64,000 bases of DNA from Planctomycetia bacterium (GTDB lineage Bacteria; Planctomycetota; Planctomycetia; Gemmatales; HRBIN36). A program made the translations under genes and the position numbers. Every line of letters starts with the position of its first letter. Position 1 is the stretch's first letter. Under the pieces are notes generated by a model that made no database searches, was not told the DNA's origin, and saw nothing but the letters and a program-made list of their open reading frames with translations. The stretch is taken from contig JAEUIE010000045.1 in the NCBI GenBank assembly GCA_016795155.1, forward strand, positions 1-64,000, given 5' to 3'. Positions 34,018-43,849 of the stretch are shown piece after piece.

Positions 34018-34955
34018 CGCTGAAAATACTGCGACCAGGAACGTACAGTATTTTGACAGGACCGCTACGGCTTGGATCAATGCATCAAGGAGTGCCACGC
34101 GGCGGACCGGCAGATAGACATTCTTGGATCATCGGAAATGCATTGGTAGGCAATGAATCCGGCACAGAATCAGATGCCTGCATTGCACTGGAAATAACTT
34201 TAACTGGTCCACTGTTGCAGGCAATGCAACCTGTTACGCTGGTTCTTGCGGGAAGCGCGTTCGACATGAAACTGGAAAGCAACCGGGGTTCACGATTGCT
34301 CCAACCTGGACATGTGTTTGAGATGCACGAGGGTGACATACTGGATATTGCAGAGTGTAAGCAGGGTATGAGAGCTTATCTTTGCACTCCTGGAGGCTTC
34401 CAATCTACTGAATTGAATGGTGGCATTGTACGAGCACCGTTGAAACCAGCAGATATGCTTTTAACGCATAGTATCGCGAGAAATCGATTCCACAACAGAT
34501 GGATTGAACCTGAAGTTTGGCCTGATCAATCGCCACTAGGAACTCTGCGCATGCTGTCAGGTACTCATTGCGAGAAGAAATGGCTACAGCAATTATTGCA
34601 AGCAACTTTTACAGTCTCGAAAGACAGCAGCCGGATGGGGATCAGATTGACAACCAATCTGAAGCGCCAGCAAAAATCTGACACCATGCTTTCTTCACCG
34701 GTTGTTCCCGGCACATTGCAGTGGCCAAATGGCGGTGCGCCGATTCTGCTGGGAGTGGATGCCCAGAGCATTGGTGGGTATCCTCGGTATGGACATGTCG
34801 TCTCTGCGGACATGGATGCTTTAGGTCAACTGAAAGCAGGCGAGGCCATTCGATTTCAACTGGTGAACCTGCAAGAGGCAGAACAGTTAAGACAGTCCCG
34901 GAATCGCTGGCAGCAGCTCTGGGTCAACAGATTATTGAGCATGAGGTATCCATGA
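34014..34955 (+). CDS. pxpC: 5-oxoprolinase subunit C (KipA/biotin-dependent carboxyltransferase-like)
   Basis: A 313-residue protein of the PxpC/KipA family. It has the N-terminal strand ILRPGTYSILTGPLR, the signature GVPRGGPADRHSWIIGNALV and the C-terminal GGAPILLGVDAQSIGGYPRYG. It forms the ATP-dependent oxoprolinase with PxpA and PxpB. In most genomes the order is pxpB-pxpC with pxpA close by; here C follows A directly by a 4-bp overlap and B is missing. The next gene starts inside its stop codon. Confidence 0.92.
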   Translation: MTLKILRPGTYSILTGPLRLGSMHQGVPRGGPADRHSWIIGNALVGNESGTESDACIALEITLTGPLLQAMQPVTLVLAGSAFDMKLESNRGSRLLQPGHVFEMHEGDILDIAECKQGMRAYLCTPGGFQSTELNGGIVRAPLKPADMLLTHSIARNRFHNRWIEPEVWPDQSPLGTLRMLSGTHCEKKWLQQLLQATFTVSKDSSRMGIRLTTNLKRQQKSDTMLSSPVVPGTLQWPNGGAPILLGVDAQSIGGYPRYGHVVSADMDALGQLKAGEAIRFQLVNLQEAEQLRQSRNRWQQLWVNRLLSMRYP

Positions 34956-36409
34956 AACGAAAGACGTTGCCTCTGATGTTCCTGCTGATGTTGCCCCTTT
35001 ATGGTTTGGCACAAGCCGAGCGACATGAATTGGGGAGAAGGCTCAGGAACTTTGAAACGACATGGGAGCAAACTACCGACGCTGGCTTGCGTCAGCAGGC
35101 AGCTGAACAGATGAACCAGGCGGTAAACTCTTTCTTCAGTCTGAAGTTGATGGATGCAGGCCAAGCCATGGATCGAGGCATATTATTGTTGAAGGGAAAT
35201 GTGGGGAATTCCAAGTTAGAAAATCTGACATCCATCTGGCTCAAGCCCGAAGGAGTATGGCTCGATTCCAAAGACAACAAGCTTCCGATCAAAGTAGAAC
35301 GGTTTTATCCATTGAAAGTATCCGTCAGCGACCAGGTGCAATACCGGGCCGAATGGTTGTCAACATCCGCTTCTGAAATGAAGGCAATACCCGGGGGCGA
35401 AGGAAAGCTGCGGATTCCAGATAAGCTTTCGCTTGCTGTTCCACCACAGTCTGGCGATTACATGTTGCGTATGCATTGGTCAGATGGCTCAAGTTCCGTC
35501 AGCATTGAATATTTCAGGTTATCCATTTCCGAGAATCGAGATGAAAGATTGAGGTTGATTAATCAACTGGTCATGCAAGACAAGTTTTTGCAGGATTCGA
35601 TTGACAAAGTCAGCTTGCAGTTAAACATCAGGCAACTCAATCGACTGGCAAAAGGCGAAATATTGGAGACAGATTATCCTGCACAAAAGTGGCTGACCGA
35701 ATGTGAACAAGTGCTGGATAAGATTAACAGGAATGAACCGTTTTACCAATCAGGCAGAATGGAGCAGCACTGGATGGGTGTAAAAACAGCGGCGAAAGGA
35801 GTGGTTCCGCTGCGTATTCAGACTGTTCAGCCAGGTAAAGACAGCAAAGTGCCGGTAGTCTTGGCGTTGCATGGCGCTGGCGGTAGCGAGAATCTTTTTT
35901 TCGATGGTTATGGCAACGGGAAAATAGCTCGACTGGCTGCAGAGCGAGGATGGTTCGTGGTCGCACCCAGGAATTCATTCAGTAAGCCTGGCCATGATCA
36001 GACGCTTAAATCGTTGGCAGAGCGTTATCCCGAAATGGACCTGACCCGTGTATTTGTCGTTGGACATTCAATGGGAGCATCTGAAGCATTGCGTGAAGCA
36101 AGTCAGAACCCAGGCGCGTTTGCTGCAGTGGCAGCTTTAGGTGGCGGTGGTTCTGCCAGGCCCGTAAAGGATGACAAAAAACTGTTTCATCGCATCTCAT
36201 TTTATATTGGCGTAGGCGAGCATGATTTTGCACGCAACAATGCAAAGAATCTGGAGCGACAGTTAAAGCAATTAGGAATCGATTCTGTCACGTTCAATGA
36301 GTATAAGGGATTGGAGCATATGATCATAGTTCAGGATGCCTTGCCAGAAGTTTTTCAATTCTTTGATAAAGTAAACCACAGCAAGGTTAACCAATCAGAG
36401 ACTAAATAA
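34952..36409 (+). CDS. Exported alpha/beta hydrolase, PHB-depolymerase/esterase-like
   Basis: A 485-residue protein starting at ATG 34952, which overlaps the pxpC stop (ATGA) and has GAGG five bases upstream. Signal peptide about 1-22 (ending LAQA). A helical/beta N-terminal part (about 23-280) of unknown fold precedes the hydrolase domain: VLALHGAGG oxyanion loop, VVGHSMGAS nucleophile elbow, and a late YKGLEHM that supplies the His. This pattern fits LpqC/PHB-depolymerase-type esterases. Substrate unknown. The domain order, with a large N-terminal addition, is typical of planctomycete secreted hydrolases. Confidence 0.85.
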   Translation: MKRKTLPLMFLLMLPLYGLAQAERHELGRRLRNFETTWEQTTDAGLRQQAAEQMNQAVNSFFSLKLMDAGQAMDRGILLLKGNVGNSKLENLTSIWLKPEGVWLDSKDNKLPIKVERFYPLKVSVSDQVQYRAEWLSTSASEMKAIPGGEGKLRIPDKLSLAVPPQSGDYMLRMHWSDGSSSVSIEYFRLSISENRDERLRLINQLVMQDKFLQDSIDKVSLQLNIRQLNRLAKGEILETDYPAQKWLTECEQVLDKINRNEPFYQSGRMEQHWMGVKTAAKGVVPLRIQTVQPGKDSKVPVVLALHGAGGSENLFFDGYGNGKIARLAAERGWFVVAPRNSFSKPGHDQTLKSLAERYPEMDLTRVFVVGHSMGASEALREASQNPGAFAAVAALGGGGSARPVKDDKKLFHRISFYIGVGEHDFARNNAKNLERQLKQLGIDSVTFNEYKGLEHMIIVQDALPEVFQFFDKVNHSKVNQSETK

Positions 36410-37398
36410 TGCTGGTATGCGTTTGGCTCTTCATGTGTTTGTTGCCGTCGGGTAATGTCAAAGACTCGCCGATACAGGCCAGAATCGTGAATGCTCAGGT
36501 TATCTGGAATCAGGATCCGCACAGTGCTTTTACTGATTTGATCCACTGGAAGGATCAGTTTGTCTGCATTTTTCGCGTCGGCAAGGGCCATATATCCCCT
36601 GATGGTGCACTGCAACTGCTGACTTCGACTGATGGCAATCATTGGTTGCCACTGGCACGCATAGCTTCACCAGTTGCAGATTTGCGTGATCCAAAGCTGG
36701 CCGTGGGGCCAGCAGGCGAGTTGCTCGTTTATGCTGCGGGTGCGATGCATGATAAAACCAAGACAACCCATCGCAATTATGTCTGGACCAGCGTGGAGGG
36801 CAAGAAATGGAGTGAACCAAAGGAAACAGGTGAGTCAGACAACTGGCTTTGGCGTGTAACGCGACATGTCTCTGGCTATTATGGCTGGGGTTATGGAACC
36901 GGGAAAAACCGATTCTTACAGTTGTTCAAGAGCAATCAGGGCCGGGACTTCACTTCGGTTACTCCACCCCTGTTGCAGGACAAAGGTTACGCCAATGAAA
37001 CGGCTATGGTCATGGATCAGAAACATGCATGGTGCCTGCTGCGGCGTGATGGCAATGCTCCATCCAATACAGGACTTCTTGGTACATCGCTCGAACCGTT
37101 TACCGTATGGACATGGCGCGATCTTGGAGTCAGAATTGGTGGGCCCAGCATGCTGCGGTTGCCTTCCGGGCAGTTTCTGGCTACTGTCAGGCTGTATTCT
37201 CCCAAGGTGCGTACGGTGCTTTGTCAGCTTGATATGGAGAAAGGTCATCTCAAGGAATTGCTGACACTTCCTTCGGGAGGCGATTGCAGTTATGCTGGCA
37301 TGGTCTGGCATCAGCAGAAGCTATGGATCAGTTACTACTCTTCCCATGAAGGTAAGACTTCAATTTATCTTGCAGAGGTCGAAGTAAGAGAGGAATAA
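36409..37398 (+). CDS. Exported sialidase-like beta-propeller protein
   Basis: A 329-residue protein with a short hydrophobic N terminus (about 1-12). The body shows repeated WxxxxxF and Asp-box-like turns (STDGNHW, SVEGKKW, SNQGRDF), which are typical of sialidase-superfamily propellers. Near the N terminus, HSAFTDLIHWKDQFVCIFR and later SYAGMVWHQQKLWISYYSS are shared with the exo-alpha-sialidase group. Whether it hydrolyses sialic acid is doubtful; many such planctomycete proteins have other glycan substrates. The start overlaps the previous stop by one base (TAATG). Confidence 0.78.
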   Translation: MLVCVWLFMCLLPSGNVKDSPIQARIVNAQVIWNQDPHSAFTDLIHWKDQFVCIFRVGKGHISPDGALQLLTSTDGNHWLPLARIASPVADLRDPKLAVGPAGELLVYAAGAMHDKTKTTHRNYVWTSVEGKKWSEPKETGESDNWLWRVTRHVSGYYGWGYGTGKNRFLQLFKSNQGRDFTSVTPPLLQDKGYANETAMVMDQKHAWCLLRRDGNAPSNTGLLGTSLEPFTVWTWRDLGVRIGGPSMLRLPSGQFLATVRLYSPKVRTVLCQLDMEKGHLKELLTLPSGGDCSYAGMVWHQQKLWISYYSSHEGKTSIYLAEVEVREE

Positions 37399-37404
37399 AC
37401 GCTC

Positions 37405-38274
37405 ATGAAGAGGTTAATGATGAAAGGTTTTCTGACGGTGGGGGGCATGCTGCTGTCTGCAGTTCTTGCCTTTGCAGGCGAAGGGCAGTTTGTTTCCAAT
37501 GGAGTCAAACTACAGTTTCTGGAATCAGGCATTCCTGCGGGTGAGCCTGTCATTTTAGTTCATGGCTTCGCGGTGAATGCAACATTGCAATGGTCGTTGC
37601 CGGGCATCACCAGAACGTTAAGTGATCGCTACCGAGTGATTCAGTTTGATAATCGAGGACATGGCAGAAGCGAACGGCCTAAGGAAGCTGATCAGTATGG
37701 GATGGAAATGGTACATGACATCGCCCGTTTGATGGATCATCTGCAAATCAAACAGGCGCATATTGTTGGCTATTCGATGGGCGCATTTCTAACACATAAG
37801 TTTGCTGCTACTTATCCGGACAGGGTGAAATCTATCGTGCTGGGTGGAGCAGGCTGGCTGCGTGATGGCCAGGCGACAGACATCATGGATGAAATCAGCG
37901 AATCGCTGCGTACCAGAAAAAGCCTGGAACCACTGTTCCGTGCGTTGCATCCTCCTGGCGCGAGGCCGATTACGCCTCAGGCACTGGAAGCATCGAGCAA
38001 GATGGCATTGCTGATCAACGACCCTGTTGCTTTATCACATGTTGCCAAAGGTATGAAGCAGTTAAAGCTAAATGAAGATGAAATGAAGTCAGTAAAAGCT
38101 CCGACACTATGTATTGTGGGCGAGCGAGATCCGCTCTGTGAAACGGCTCGCCTGCTTGATGGGCAAAGGCCAAGACTGAAGATGCACTACATTCATGGTG
38201 CACACCATATGAATGCATTTGAATTGCCTGTATTTAAGGAATGCATCCTGGCGTTTCTCAAGGAGCAGATGTGA
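37405..38274 (+). CDS. Exported alpha/beta hydrolase
   Basis: A 289-residue protein with a signal peptide (about 1-24, ending LAFAG). It has the classic alpha/beta hydrolase set: VILVHGF oxyanion motif, DNRGHGRSERP, nucleophile elbow GYSMGA, acid in CIVGERDPLC and His in IHGAHHMN. Substrate unknown; this fold includes esterases, epoxide hydrolases and lactonases. It lies 6 bp after the sialidase-like gene, and the next gene begins inside its stop. Confidence 0.88.
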   Translation: MKRLMMKGFLTVGGMLLSAVLAFAGEGQFVSNGVKLQFLESGIPAGEPVILVHGFAVNATLQWSLPGITRTLSDRYRVIQFDNRGHGRSERPKEADQYGMEMVHDIARLMDHLQIKQAHIVGYSMGAFLTHKFAATYPDRVKSIVLGGAGWLRDGQATDIMDEISESLRTRKSLEPLFRALHPPGARPITPQALEASSKMALLINDPVALSHVAKGMKQLKLNEDEMKSVKAPTLCIVGERDPLCETARLLDGQRPRLKMHYIHGAHHMNAFELPVFKECILAFLKEQM

Positions 38275-39857
38275 GCCAGCGATACGATGCAGTCGTTGTG
38301 GGGGCTGGTCATAATGGATTAACGGCAGCTGCTTACCTGGCCAAGGCTGGACGAAAGGTGCTCGTTCTCGAACGCCGTCCTATGGTGGGAGGCTGCTGTG
38401 TCACAGAAGAACTCTGGCCAGGCTGCAAGGTTTCAACAGCTTCCTATGTGAACAGCCTGCTGAGACCGCAGATCATTGAGGAACTGCAATTGAAAAAGCA
38501 TGGATTTTCCATGCTGCCACGCAACCCTTCGTCGTTTACGCCGTTTCCTGATGGCCGATCGCTGATGATGGGGCCGGATGAGGTACTCAATCATCGGGAA
38601 ATCAGCAAGTTCAGCAGGAAAGATGCGGATGCCTTGCCTCGTTATGAAGCCATGTTGTTGCGTGCAGCGGAATTTCTAGAACCGACTCTGGATGAAATTC
38701 CACCTGATCCCTGGTCGTATAAATTGTCTGACCTTTGGCAGATGGGCAAGCTCGGAATGCGGCTGGCAAAGCTCGGCAAGGCAAGCCAGGATGTTCTCGA
38801 AATTCTGACAGGGGCTGCATTGCCTATCCTGGATCGATGGTTTGAAACTGAAGAAGTCAAAGTAACGCTGGCAACCGATGCTGTCATTGGCGCTGCGGCT
38901 ACGCCCTCCATGCCCGGCACGGCTTATGTTCTCTTTCATCATGTCATGGGAGAATGTGAAGGGGCACGTGGTGTATGGGGTTATGTGCGTGGTGGCATGG
39001 GCTCCATCAGCAATGCTCTCGCCAGTGCTGCGAAAAGCTACGGAGCTGTTATTCGTTGTGATGCGCCAGTCTCGCAGTTTATCATCAAAGATAACGAAGT
39101 TCGGGGCGTGGTCTTGTCTTCGGGCGAGGAAGTATTGACAGATACCGTGCTTTCCTGCCTGGATGCCCATACGACATTTCTGAAATTGACACCGCACGGT
39201 CACTTGCCTGATTCGTTTGAAGCCAGTGTGAGAAGCCTTGATTACACCAGCATGACAGTAAAGATTAATGTGAAACTGAGTGTCCCTCCCGATTTCTCAG
39301 CACTTAGATCATTTGGAAAAATCGGGCCTCAGCATCATGGGACCATGCATATCTGTCCAACACTGGAAACCATTGAACGCGGTTATGCAGAAGCAAAGTT
39401 GGGCAGGCCATCCAGTACACCGATGATCGAAGCTACGCTACCCACAGCGCTGGATGATTCGCTGGCGCCGCCCGGCGTTCATCTCATGGGAATGTTCGTT
39501 CAGTATGTTCCTTATGCGTTGAAGGAAGGTGCCTGGGATACTGCATCAAGAAAGGCTTTCGCTGAGCGCTGCTTTAAGGTGATGGACGAATATGCACCCG
39601 GTTTTTCGTCAACCGTTCAGGATTACCAGGTGCTGACTCCCCTTGATCTCGAACAGACCTTCGGTCTGACCGGTGGTAACATCATGCAGGGAACCATGAA
39701 CCTGTCGTCACTGTTTTTCATGCGGCCGGTTCCGGGCTGGGCTAAGTACAAGACGCCGATTGATGGGCTCTACTTGTGTGGTGCTGCAGCACACCCAGGT
39801 GGCGGAGTGATGGGTGCAGCAGGTCGCAACGCTGCGACAGCTGTGTTACAAAAGTAA
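38271..39857 (+). CDS. FAD-dependent phytoene desaturase-like oxidoreductase (PYROXD2 type)
   Basis: A 528-residue flavoprotein. The start is GTG 38271: AAGGAG lies five bases upstream and the codon overlaps the previous stop (GTGA). The N terminus has the dinucleotide fold YDAVVVGAGHNGLTAAAYLA and an ERRPMVGG flavin motif; the C terminus has the closing GLYLCGAAAHPGGGVMGAAG. The whole-length pattern resembles the PYROXD2/CrtI-like group rather than a true carotenoid desaturase, since no other carotenoid gene is near. Substrate unknown. It is the last gene of the operon. Confidence 0.88.
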   Translation: MSQRYDAVVVGAGHNGLTAAAYLAKAGRKVLVLERRPMVGGCCVTEELWPGCKVSTASYVNSLLRPQIIEELQLKKHGFSMLPRNPSSFTPFPDGRSLMMGPDEVLNHREISKFSRKDADALPRYEAMLLRAAEFLEPTLDEIPPDPWSYKLSDLWQMGKLGMRLAKLGKASQDVLEILTGAALPILDRWFETEEVKVTLATDAVIGAAATPSMPGTAYVLFHHVMGECEGARGVWGYVRGGMGSISNALASAAKSYGAVIRCDAPVSQFIIKDNEVRGVVLSSGEEVLTDTVLSCLDAHTTFLKLTPHGHLPDSFEASVRSLDYTSMTVKINVKLSVPPDFSALRSFGKIGPQHHGTMHICPTLETIERGYAEAKLGRPSSTPMIEATLPTALDDSLAPPGVHLMGMFVQYVPYALKEGAWDTASRKAFAERCFKVMDEYAPGFSSTVQDYQVLTPLDLEQTFGLTGGNIMQGTMNLSSLFFMRPVPGWAKYKTPIDGLYLCGAAAHPGGGVMGAAGRNAATAVLQK

Positions 39858-39949
39858 GAACTTGAAACTGTTATTTATTGCTTGATAGAAAAAATACATC
39901 AATGTAGAATTGCCTGAGTTCATCAGGTTGCCAAGATTATCACAATACT

Positions 39950-40465
39950 ATGGCTGAAACTGATTTTGATCGTGATCTATATGCGGAGTTGCGACGGCTT
40001 GCAGCCAATTTGCTGAAGCATGAAAATGCAGGATTTGTCTTGCAACCCACAGCACTGGTGCATGAAGCGTTTCTCAAGATACAGGTGAGTTACCCTCACC
40101 TGCTCAAACAGGTTGATAAGCGACAGTTTTATGCATGTGCTGCCAAAGCTATGCCGCGCATTCTGATCGATGTGGTCCGCAAGGAAAAAGCTAAAAAACG
40201 TGGTGGGAATGCATTGCGAATTGAATTCCCGATTTCCGAAATTGCCAATCCCAAAACAGCAGCAGAGCTTACAGCGTTGGCTGAAGCGGTTGAGTGCCTG
40301 GGCAAACATGATCCGGAATCGGCAGAACTGGTGAATCTCCATTTCTTTGTGGGTATGACGCTGCAACAGGTTGCGGAAGTCATGGGGATATCACTGCGAA
40401 CAGCGCAACGGCACTGGAGATATGCTAAAGCCTGGTTATTTAAATTTATCAGCGAAAATAAATAA
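39950..40465 (+). CDS. ECF-type sigma factor, PF07638/TIGR02999 group
   Basis: A 171-residue sigma factor of the ECF subset common in Planctomycetota and Acidobacteriota. Typical segments are LYAELRRLAANLLKHE, LQPTALVHEAFLKI, FYACAAKAMPRILIDVVRKE and the region 4 helix-turn-helix ending SLRTAQRHWRYAKAWL. It lies 61 bp upstream of a Ser/Thr kinase gene in the same direction, a common pairing for this group. The gene just upstream ends 92 bp away, so it has its own promoter. Confidence 0.93.
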   Translation: MAETDFDRDLYAELRRLAANLLKHENAGFVLQPTALVHEAFLKIQVSYPHLLKQVDKRQFYACAAKAMPRILIDVVRKEKAKKRGGNALRIEFPISEIANPKTAAELTALAEAVECLGKHDPESAELVNLHFFVGMTLQQVAEVMGISLRTAQRHWRYAKAWLFKFISENK

Positions 40466-40526
40466 TTCTGGCACAATCGAAGTCGTTTTTACGCTTATTG
40501 GTTAGAGCCAGGAATCAGGATCTGCT

Positions 40527-43394
40527 ATGAACGAGAAGGAAATCTTTGAGTCTGCTATTGAAATACCTGATCCGCAGGAAAGGGCGGCTTACCTTGATCG
40601 TGCCTGTGCTGGAGATGATAAGCTCCGTGAAAGAATTGAATCTTTGCTGCGTGCTGATGAACGGGCTGCCCATTTTCTCGAAAAAAGTGCAGGGGAGCCA
40701 TCTACCAAAGCGTTTGATGAACCTGATGTAATCACTATCGACACTATTTTGGATGGAAAATACCGGCTGCGACAAAAGCTCGGTGAAGGTGGAATGGGGG
40801 CCGTCTATCTCGCGGAAACTATCCGAGATGTTAAGCATCAGGTAGCTGTAAAAATCATCAAGCCAGGTTTTGATTCGAAATCAGTCCTGGCGCGATTTGA
40901 ACAGGAACGCCAGGCTTTGGCGTATATGGATCACCCCAATATTGCCAAGTTTCTTGATGCCGGGTCGACCCCATCTGGCCAGCCCTATTTTGTGATGGAA
41001 TTAATCAAAGGCATACCCATCACCAAATACTGCGATCAGGAAAAGCTTACTGTCGATGAACGACTGGAACTGATTATTCCAGTGTGCATGGCAGTTCAGC
41101 ATGCTCACCAGAAGGGCATTATCCATCGCGACCTGAAACCGGGGAATATCCTGGTCGGGCTGTACGACGGCAAACCAGTGCCCAAGATCATCGACTTCGG
41201 TGTAGCCAAGGCAACTATTGCTCCACTGACGGAGAAAAGCATCTTTTCCGAGTTGGGAGCTGTCATTGGTACGCTGGAGTATATGTCACCTGAGCAGGCC
41301 AAAGTTGATAACTTGGATATCGATACGCGTTCAGACATCTACTCGCTGGGCATTATCCTGTATGAATTGCTGACGGGCACAGTGCCGTTTTCGCGGAAAG
41401 AACTGAGTGCAGCCGCCATGCTGCATATGTTGCAGGTTATTCGGGAGGAAGAGCCTGATAAGCCCAGCACGAAGCTGTCTGCATCGGGATCATTGCCGAG
41501 CGTAGCTGCAGTGAGAAAGATCGAGCCCAGTGCGCTCACACGGAAATTGCAGGGTGAAATCGACTGGATCGTGATGAAGTGCCTGGAGAAAGAACGTGCC
41601 AGGCGTTATGAAGTACCTTCGCAACTGGCACAGGATATTAGAAACTACTTGTCGGATAAGCCTGTACAGGCTGGTCCACCCAGTGCTGCTTACCGGTTCA
41701 AGAAGTTTTTGAAACGGCATCGAGCCAAGATGGCGGCTGCTTCGCTGATAGCACTTGCGCTCATAGCCGGGCTGATTGGTACCACCTGGGGATTGCTCAA
41801 GGCACAAAAAGCAGAGAAGGAAGCGAAGACCGAAGCAGAAACAGCCAAAGCAGTTATCCATTATCTGGAAAATGATCTGTTGAAACTGGCAGACGTCAGC
41901 GTGCAGGCGGAGGCGGGGCTTCTTGTTAACAAAGACATTAAACTGCGAGATGCAGTTCACCGGGCTGGTGCTTTGCTGATGCAGGGGAAACTGGACAAAG
42001 AGCCTGCCGTAAGAGCTGTGCTGCATCGAACAATTGGTCGAGCGATGGTTGCGCTGGGAGATTATAAGGAGGCTCTGCCTCATTTGCAGAAATCAGAAGA
42101 ACTTCGAAGAGAGATTGGAGGCAGCCAGGATCTGGTATTGCTGGAGAGCCAACTCTATCGCGTGAGAGCGATGCTGGAAATGGGTTCCAATAAGGAGGCA
42201 GATGCGCTGGCTCAAGAAAGTCTGGTCTCACTCAGACAACAGTTGCCTGAACATGCACCGCTTGTCATTACTGCCAGAAGGTTACAGGCGTTGGCGAAAC
42301 AGAAACTGGATCAATACGAAGTGGCACAGAAATTACTGGAGGGGTTGGCTGAAGACTGTAGAAGGCATTTCGGCCCACAACATCTGGAAACGGTGATCAG
42401 TAATGTCAGTTTAGCAAGCACATTGGGGACAGTTTCAGTCAAACATCAGTCAAAAGAACAGCAGGAGACTGCAAGAAAACAGTTTGAAGTGAATATGCCA
42501 CTACTTAAGCAATTGCGGGGAACTCAACATCCAGAATTCCTGGAAGCCATGAATGATCAGGCAGTCTTTTTATCTCGATGGAAGATGTTTAAGGAAGCTG
42601 AAGAAATTCGGCACGAACTGATAAAACATTATCAGTCAGTTTTAGATGATGATCATGACTCCGTACTCATTGCGCGAAATAACCTGGCCACCTTATATGT
42701 AAACACGGGACGACTGGATGAGGCCGATAAAATCCTGAATGATGTTTGCAGCAAATACAAAAGCAGATATGGTGTGCAAGAGTATGAATACGATGGACTG
42801 ATGGCTGCCAAAGCTGGATTGGGAGGAATTCAGTTTCGAAGAGGTAATTTTAGTACTGCAGCAGAGTTGTTCAATTATGCAAGAGAAGCGGCACGTAAAA
42901 AATATGGCCCAGATAACCATGACTATATGAAGTTCACCAATTCGATGGCCGAATGTGAATTTCGAGCAGGAAAGCAAACGGAGGCAGAACGCCTGTTTGA
43001 GGAAGTATTGACGATCAACAGCAAAGTAACACCGCCTTCTGAGGTTAATCTGTTCGAAAACAGGCTGAATATCGTCAGGGTAAGGCATGCAATCAACAAA
43101 CTAAAATCATGCAAAGAGTTGCTTGAACTCAACGATAAAAGTCCAGCTTACTCCAAAATACCATTATGGCGAAAGGCTGTCCATCATTACTATCAGGCTG
43201 AATATTACCTTGCCATGGGTGACAAAAGTTTAGCCAAAATGGCTGCCGAGAAAAGCGAGGGGCTCTTCCAAGAAGATAAGCAGGAAGAGAAAAAAGACAT
43301 TGAGAAAAAACCCAGGCCTTCTGAGTACCTTCCGGGGAAAGAACGGGCAAAGGCTTATGATGCATTACAAATCACACGACAGAAACTGCGATAG
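40527..43394 (+). CDS. Transmembrane Ser/Thr protein kinase with C-terminal TPRs
   Basis: A 955-residue Hanks-type kinase. It has the N-terminal IFESAIEIPDPQERAAYLDR segment seen in kinases linked to this sigma group. The kinase core has KLGEGGMGAVYLAE, K109, HRDLKPGN (H200, D202) and IDFGVAK (D223); APE is represented by SPEQA. One membrane helix lies at about 402-425. The rest is TPR-like helices with a conserved-looking HPEFLEAM and DHDSVLIARNNLATLYVNTG, likely an extracytoplasmic sensor or docking part. Probable partner of the upstream ECF factor. The kinase motifs are intact. Confidence 0.92.
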   Translation: MNEKEIFESAIEIPDPQERAAYLDRACAGDDKLRERIESLLRADERAAHFLEKSAGEPSTKAFDEPDVITIDTILDGKYRLRQKLGEGGMGAVYLAETIRDVKHQVAVKIIKPGFDSKSVLARFEQERQALAYMDHPNIAKFLDAGSTPSGQPYFVMELIKGIPITKYCDQEKLTVDERLELIIPVCMAVQHAHQKGIIHRDLKPGNILVGLYDGKPVPKIIDFGVAKATIAPLTEKSIFSELGAVIGTLEYMSPEQAKVDNLDIDTRSDIYSLGIILYELLTGTVPFSRKELSAAAMLHMLQVIREEEPDKPSTKLSASGSLPSVAAVRKIEPSALTRKLQGEIDWIVMKCLEKERARRYEVPSQLAQDIRNYLSDKPVQAGPPSAAYRFKKFLKRHRAKMAAASLIALALIAGLIGTTWGLLKAQKAEKEAKTEAETAKAVIHYLENDLLKLADVSVQAEAGLLVNKDIKLRDAVHRAGALLMQGKLDKEPAVRAVLHRTIGRAMVALGDYKEALPHLQKSEELRREIGGSQDLVLLESQLYRVRAMLEMGSNKEADALAQESLVSLRQQLPEHAPLVITARRLQALAKQKLDQYEVAQKLLEGLAEDCRRHFGPQHLETVISNVSLASTLGTVSVKHQSKEQQETARKQFEVNMPLLKQLRGTQHPEFLEAMNDQAVFLSRWKMFKEAEEIRHELIKHYQSVLDDDHDSVLIARNNLATLYVNTGRLDEADKILNDVCSKYKSRYGVQEYEYDGLMAAKAGLGGIQFRRGNFSTAAELFNYAREAARKKYGPDNHDYMKFTNSMAECEFRAGKQTEAERLFEEVLTINSKVTPPSEVNLFENRLNIVRVRHAINKLKSCKELLELNDKSPAYSKIPLWRKAVHHYYQAEYYLAMGDKSLAKMAAEKSEGLFQEDKQEEKKDIEKKPRPSEYLPGKERAKAYDALQITRQKLR

Positions 43395-43440
43395 CTTACA
43401 GTTAGTTGTTGCAGCCATGTCACAAACCGGAGAAAGTAAG

Positions 43441-43764
43441 ATGCCTCAGATCGAACACGTCGAAGTTGTTGCAGGTGGATTTCCGCCACTCGTCGGGCGC
43501 TTCATCGAGGCAGTAATCTATGTAGTTACAATACAACAAAAGGCCGATGGTACGTATGAGCCTGGGAATAAGCATTACTTACTTGATTTTTCACTCGATG
43601 ATCTTATGACACTTACAGTTGCTATGATTGGAAAAAGCGATGTTAAGATTAAAGAATTAGGTTCAGGGAAAAATGGCCATCGGTATGTATACTTTGATGA
43701 TACAGTGAAGGTTGATAGTTTAGGGGAAGAGACATTTATTCCAGCAAAGATTGATCGAACATGA
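43441..43764 (+). CDS. Small protein of an apparently new paralogous family (member B)
   Basis: A 107-residue protein. ATG 43441 gives the family N terminus MPQIEHVEVVAGGFPP and has GGAGA about eight bases upstream; an in-frame ATG at 43417 is possible. After it come a hydrophobic strand (VIYVVTI), HYLLDFSLDD and SDVKIKELG, which align with members A (27876-28187) and C (44058-44342). No signal peptide. It follows the kinase by 46 bp and is followed by a fragment of a DUF1080 gene on the other strand. Function unknown. Confidence 0.72.
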   Translation: MPQIEHVEVVAGGFPPLVGRFIEAVIYVVTIQQKADGTYEPGNKHYLLDFSLDDLMTLTVAMIGKSDVKIKELGSGKNGHRYVYFDDTVKVDSLGEETFIPAKIDRT

Positions 43765-43849
43765 TAAGGTACCAATAGATGCGGATGCAATTATCAATTT
43801 AAATTGAATTGTTTACTAAACAATAGCGATTCGACGATTGCATTTGTTT

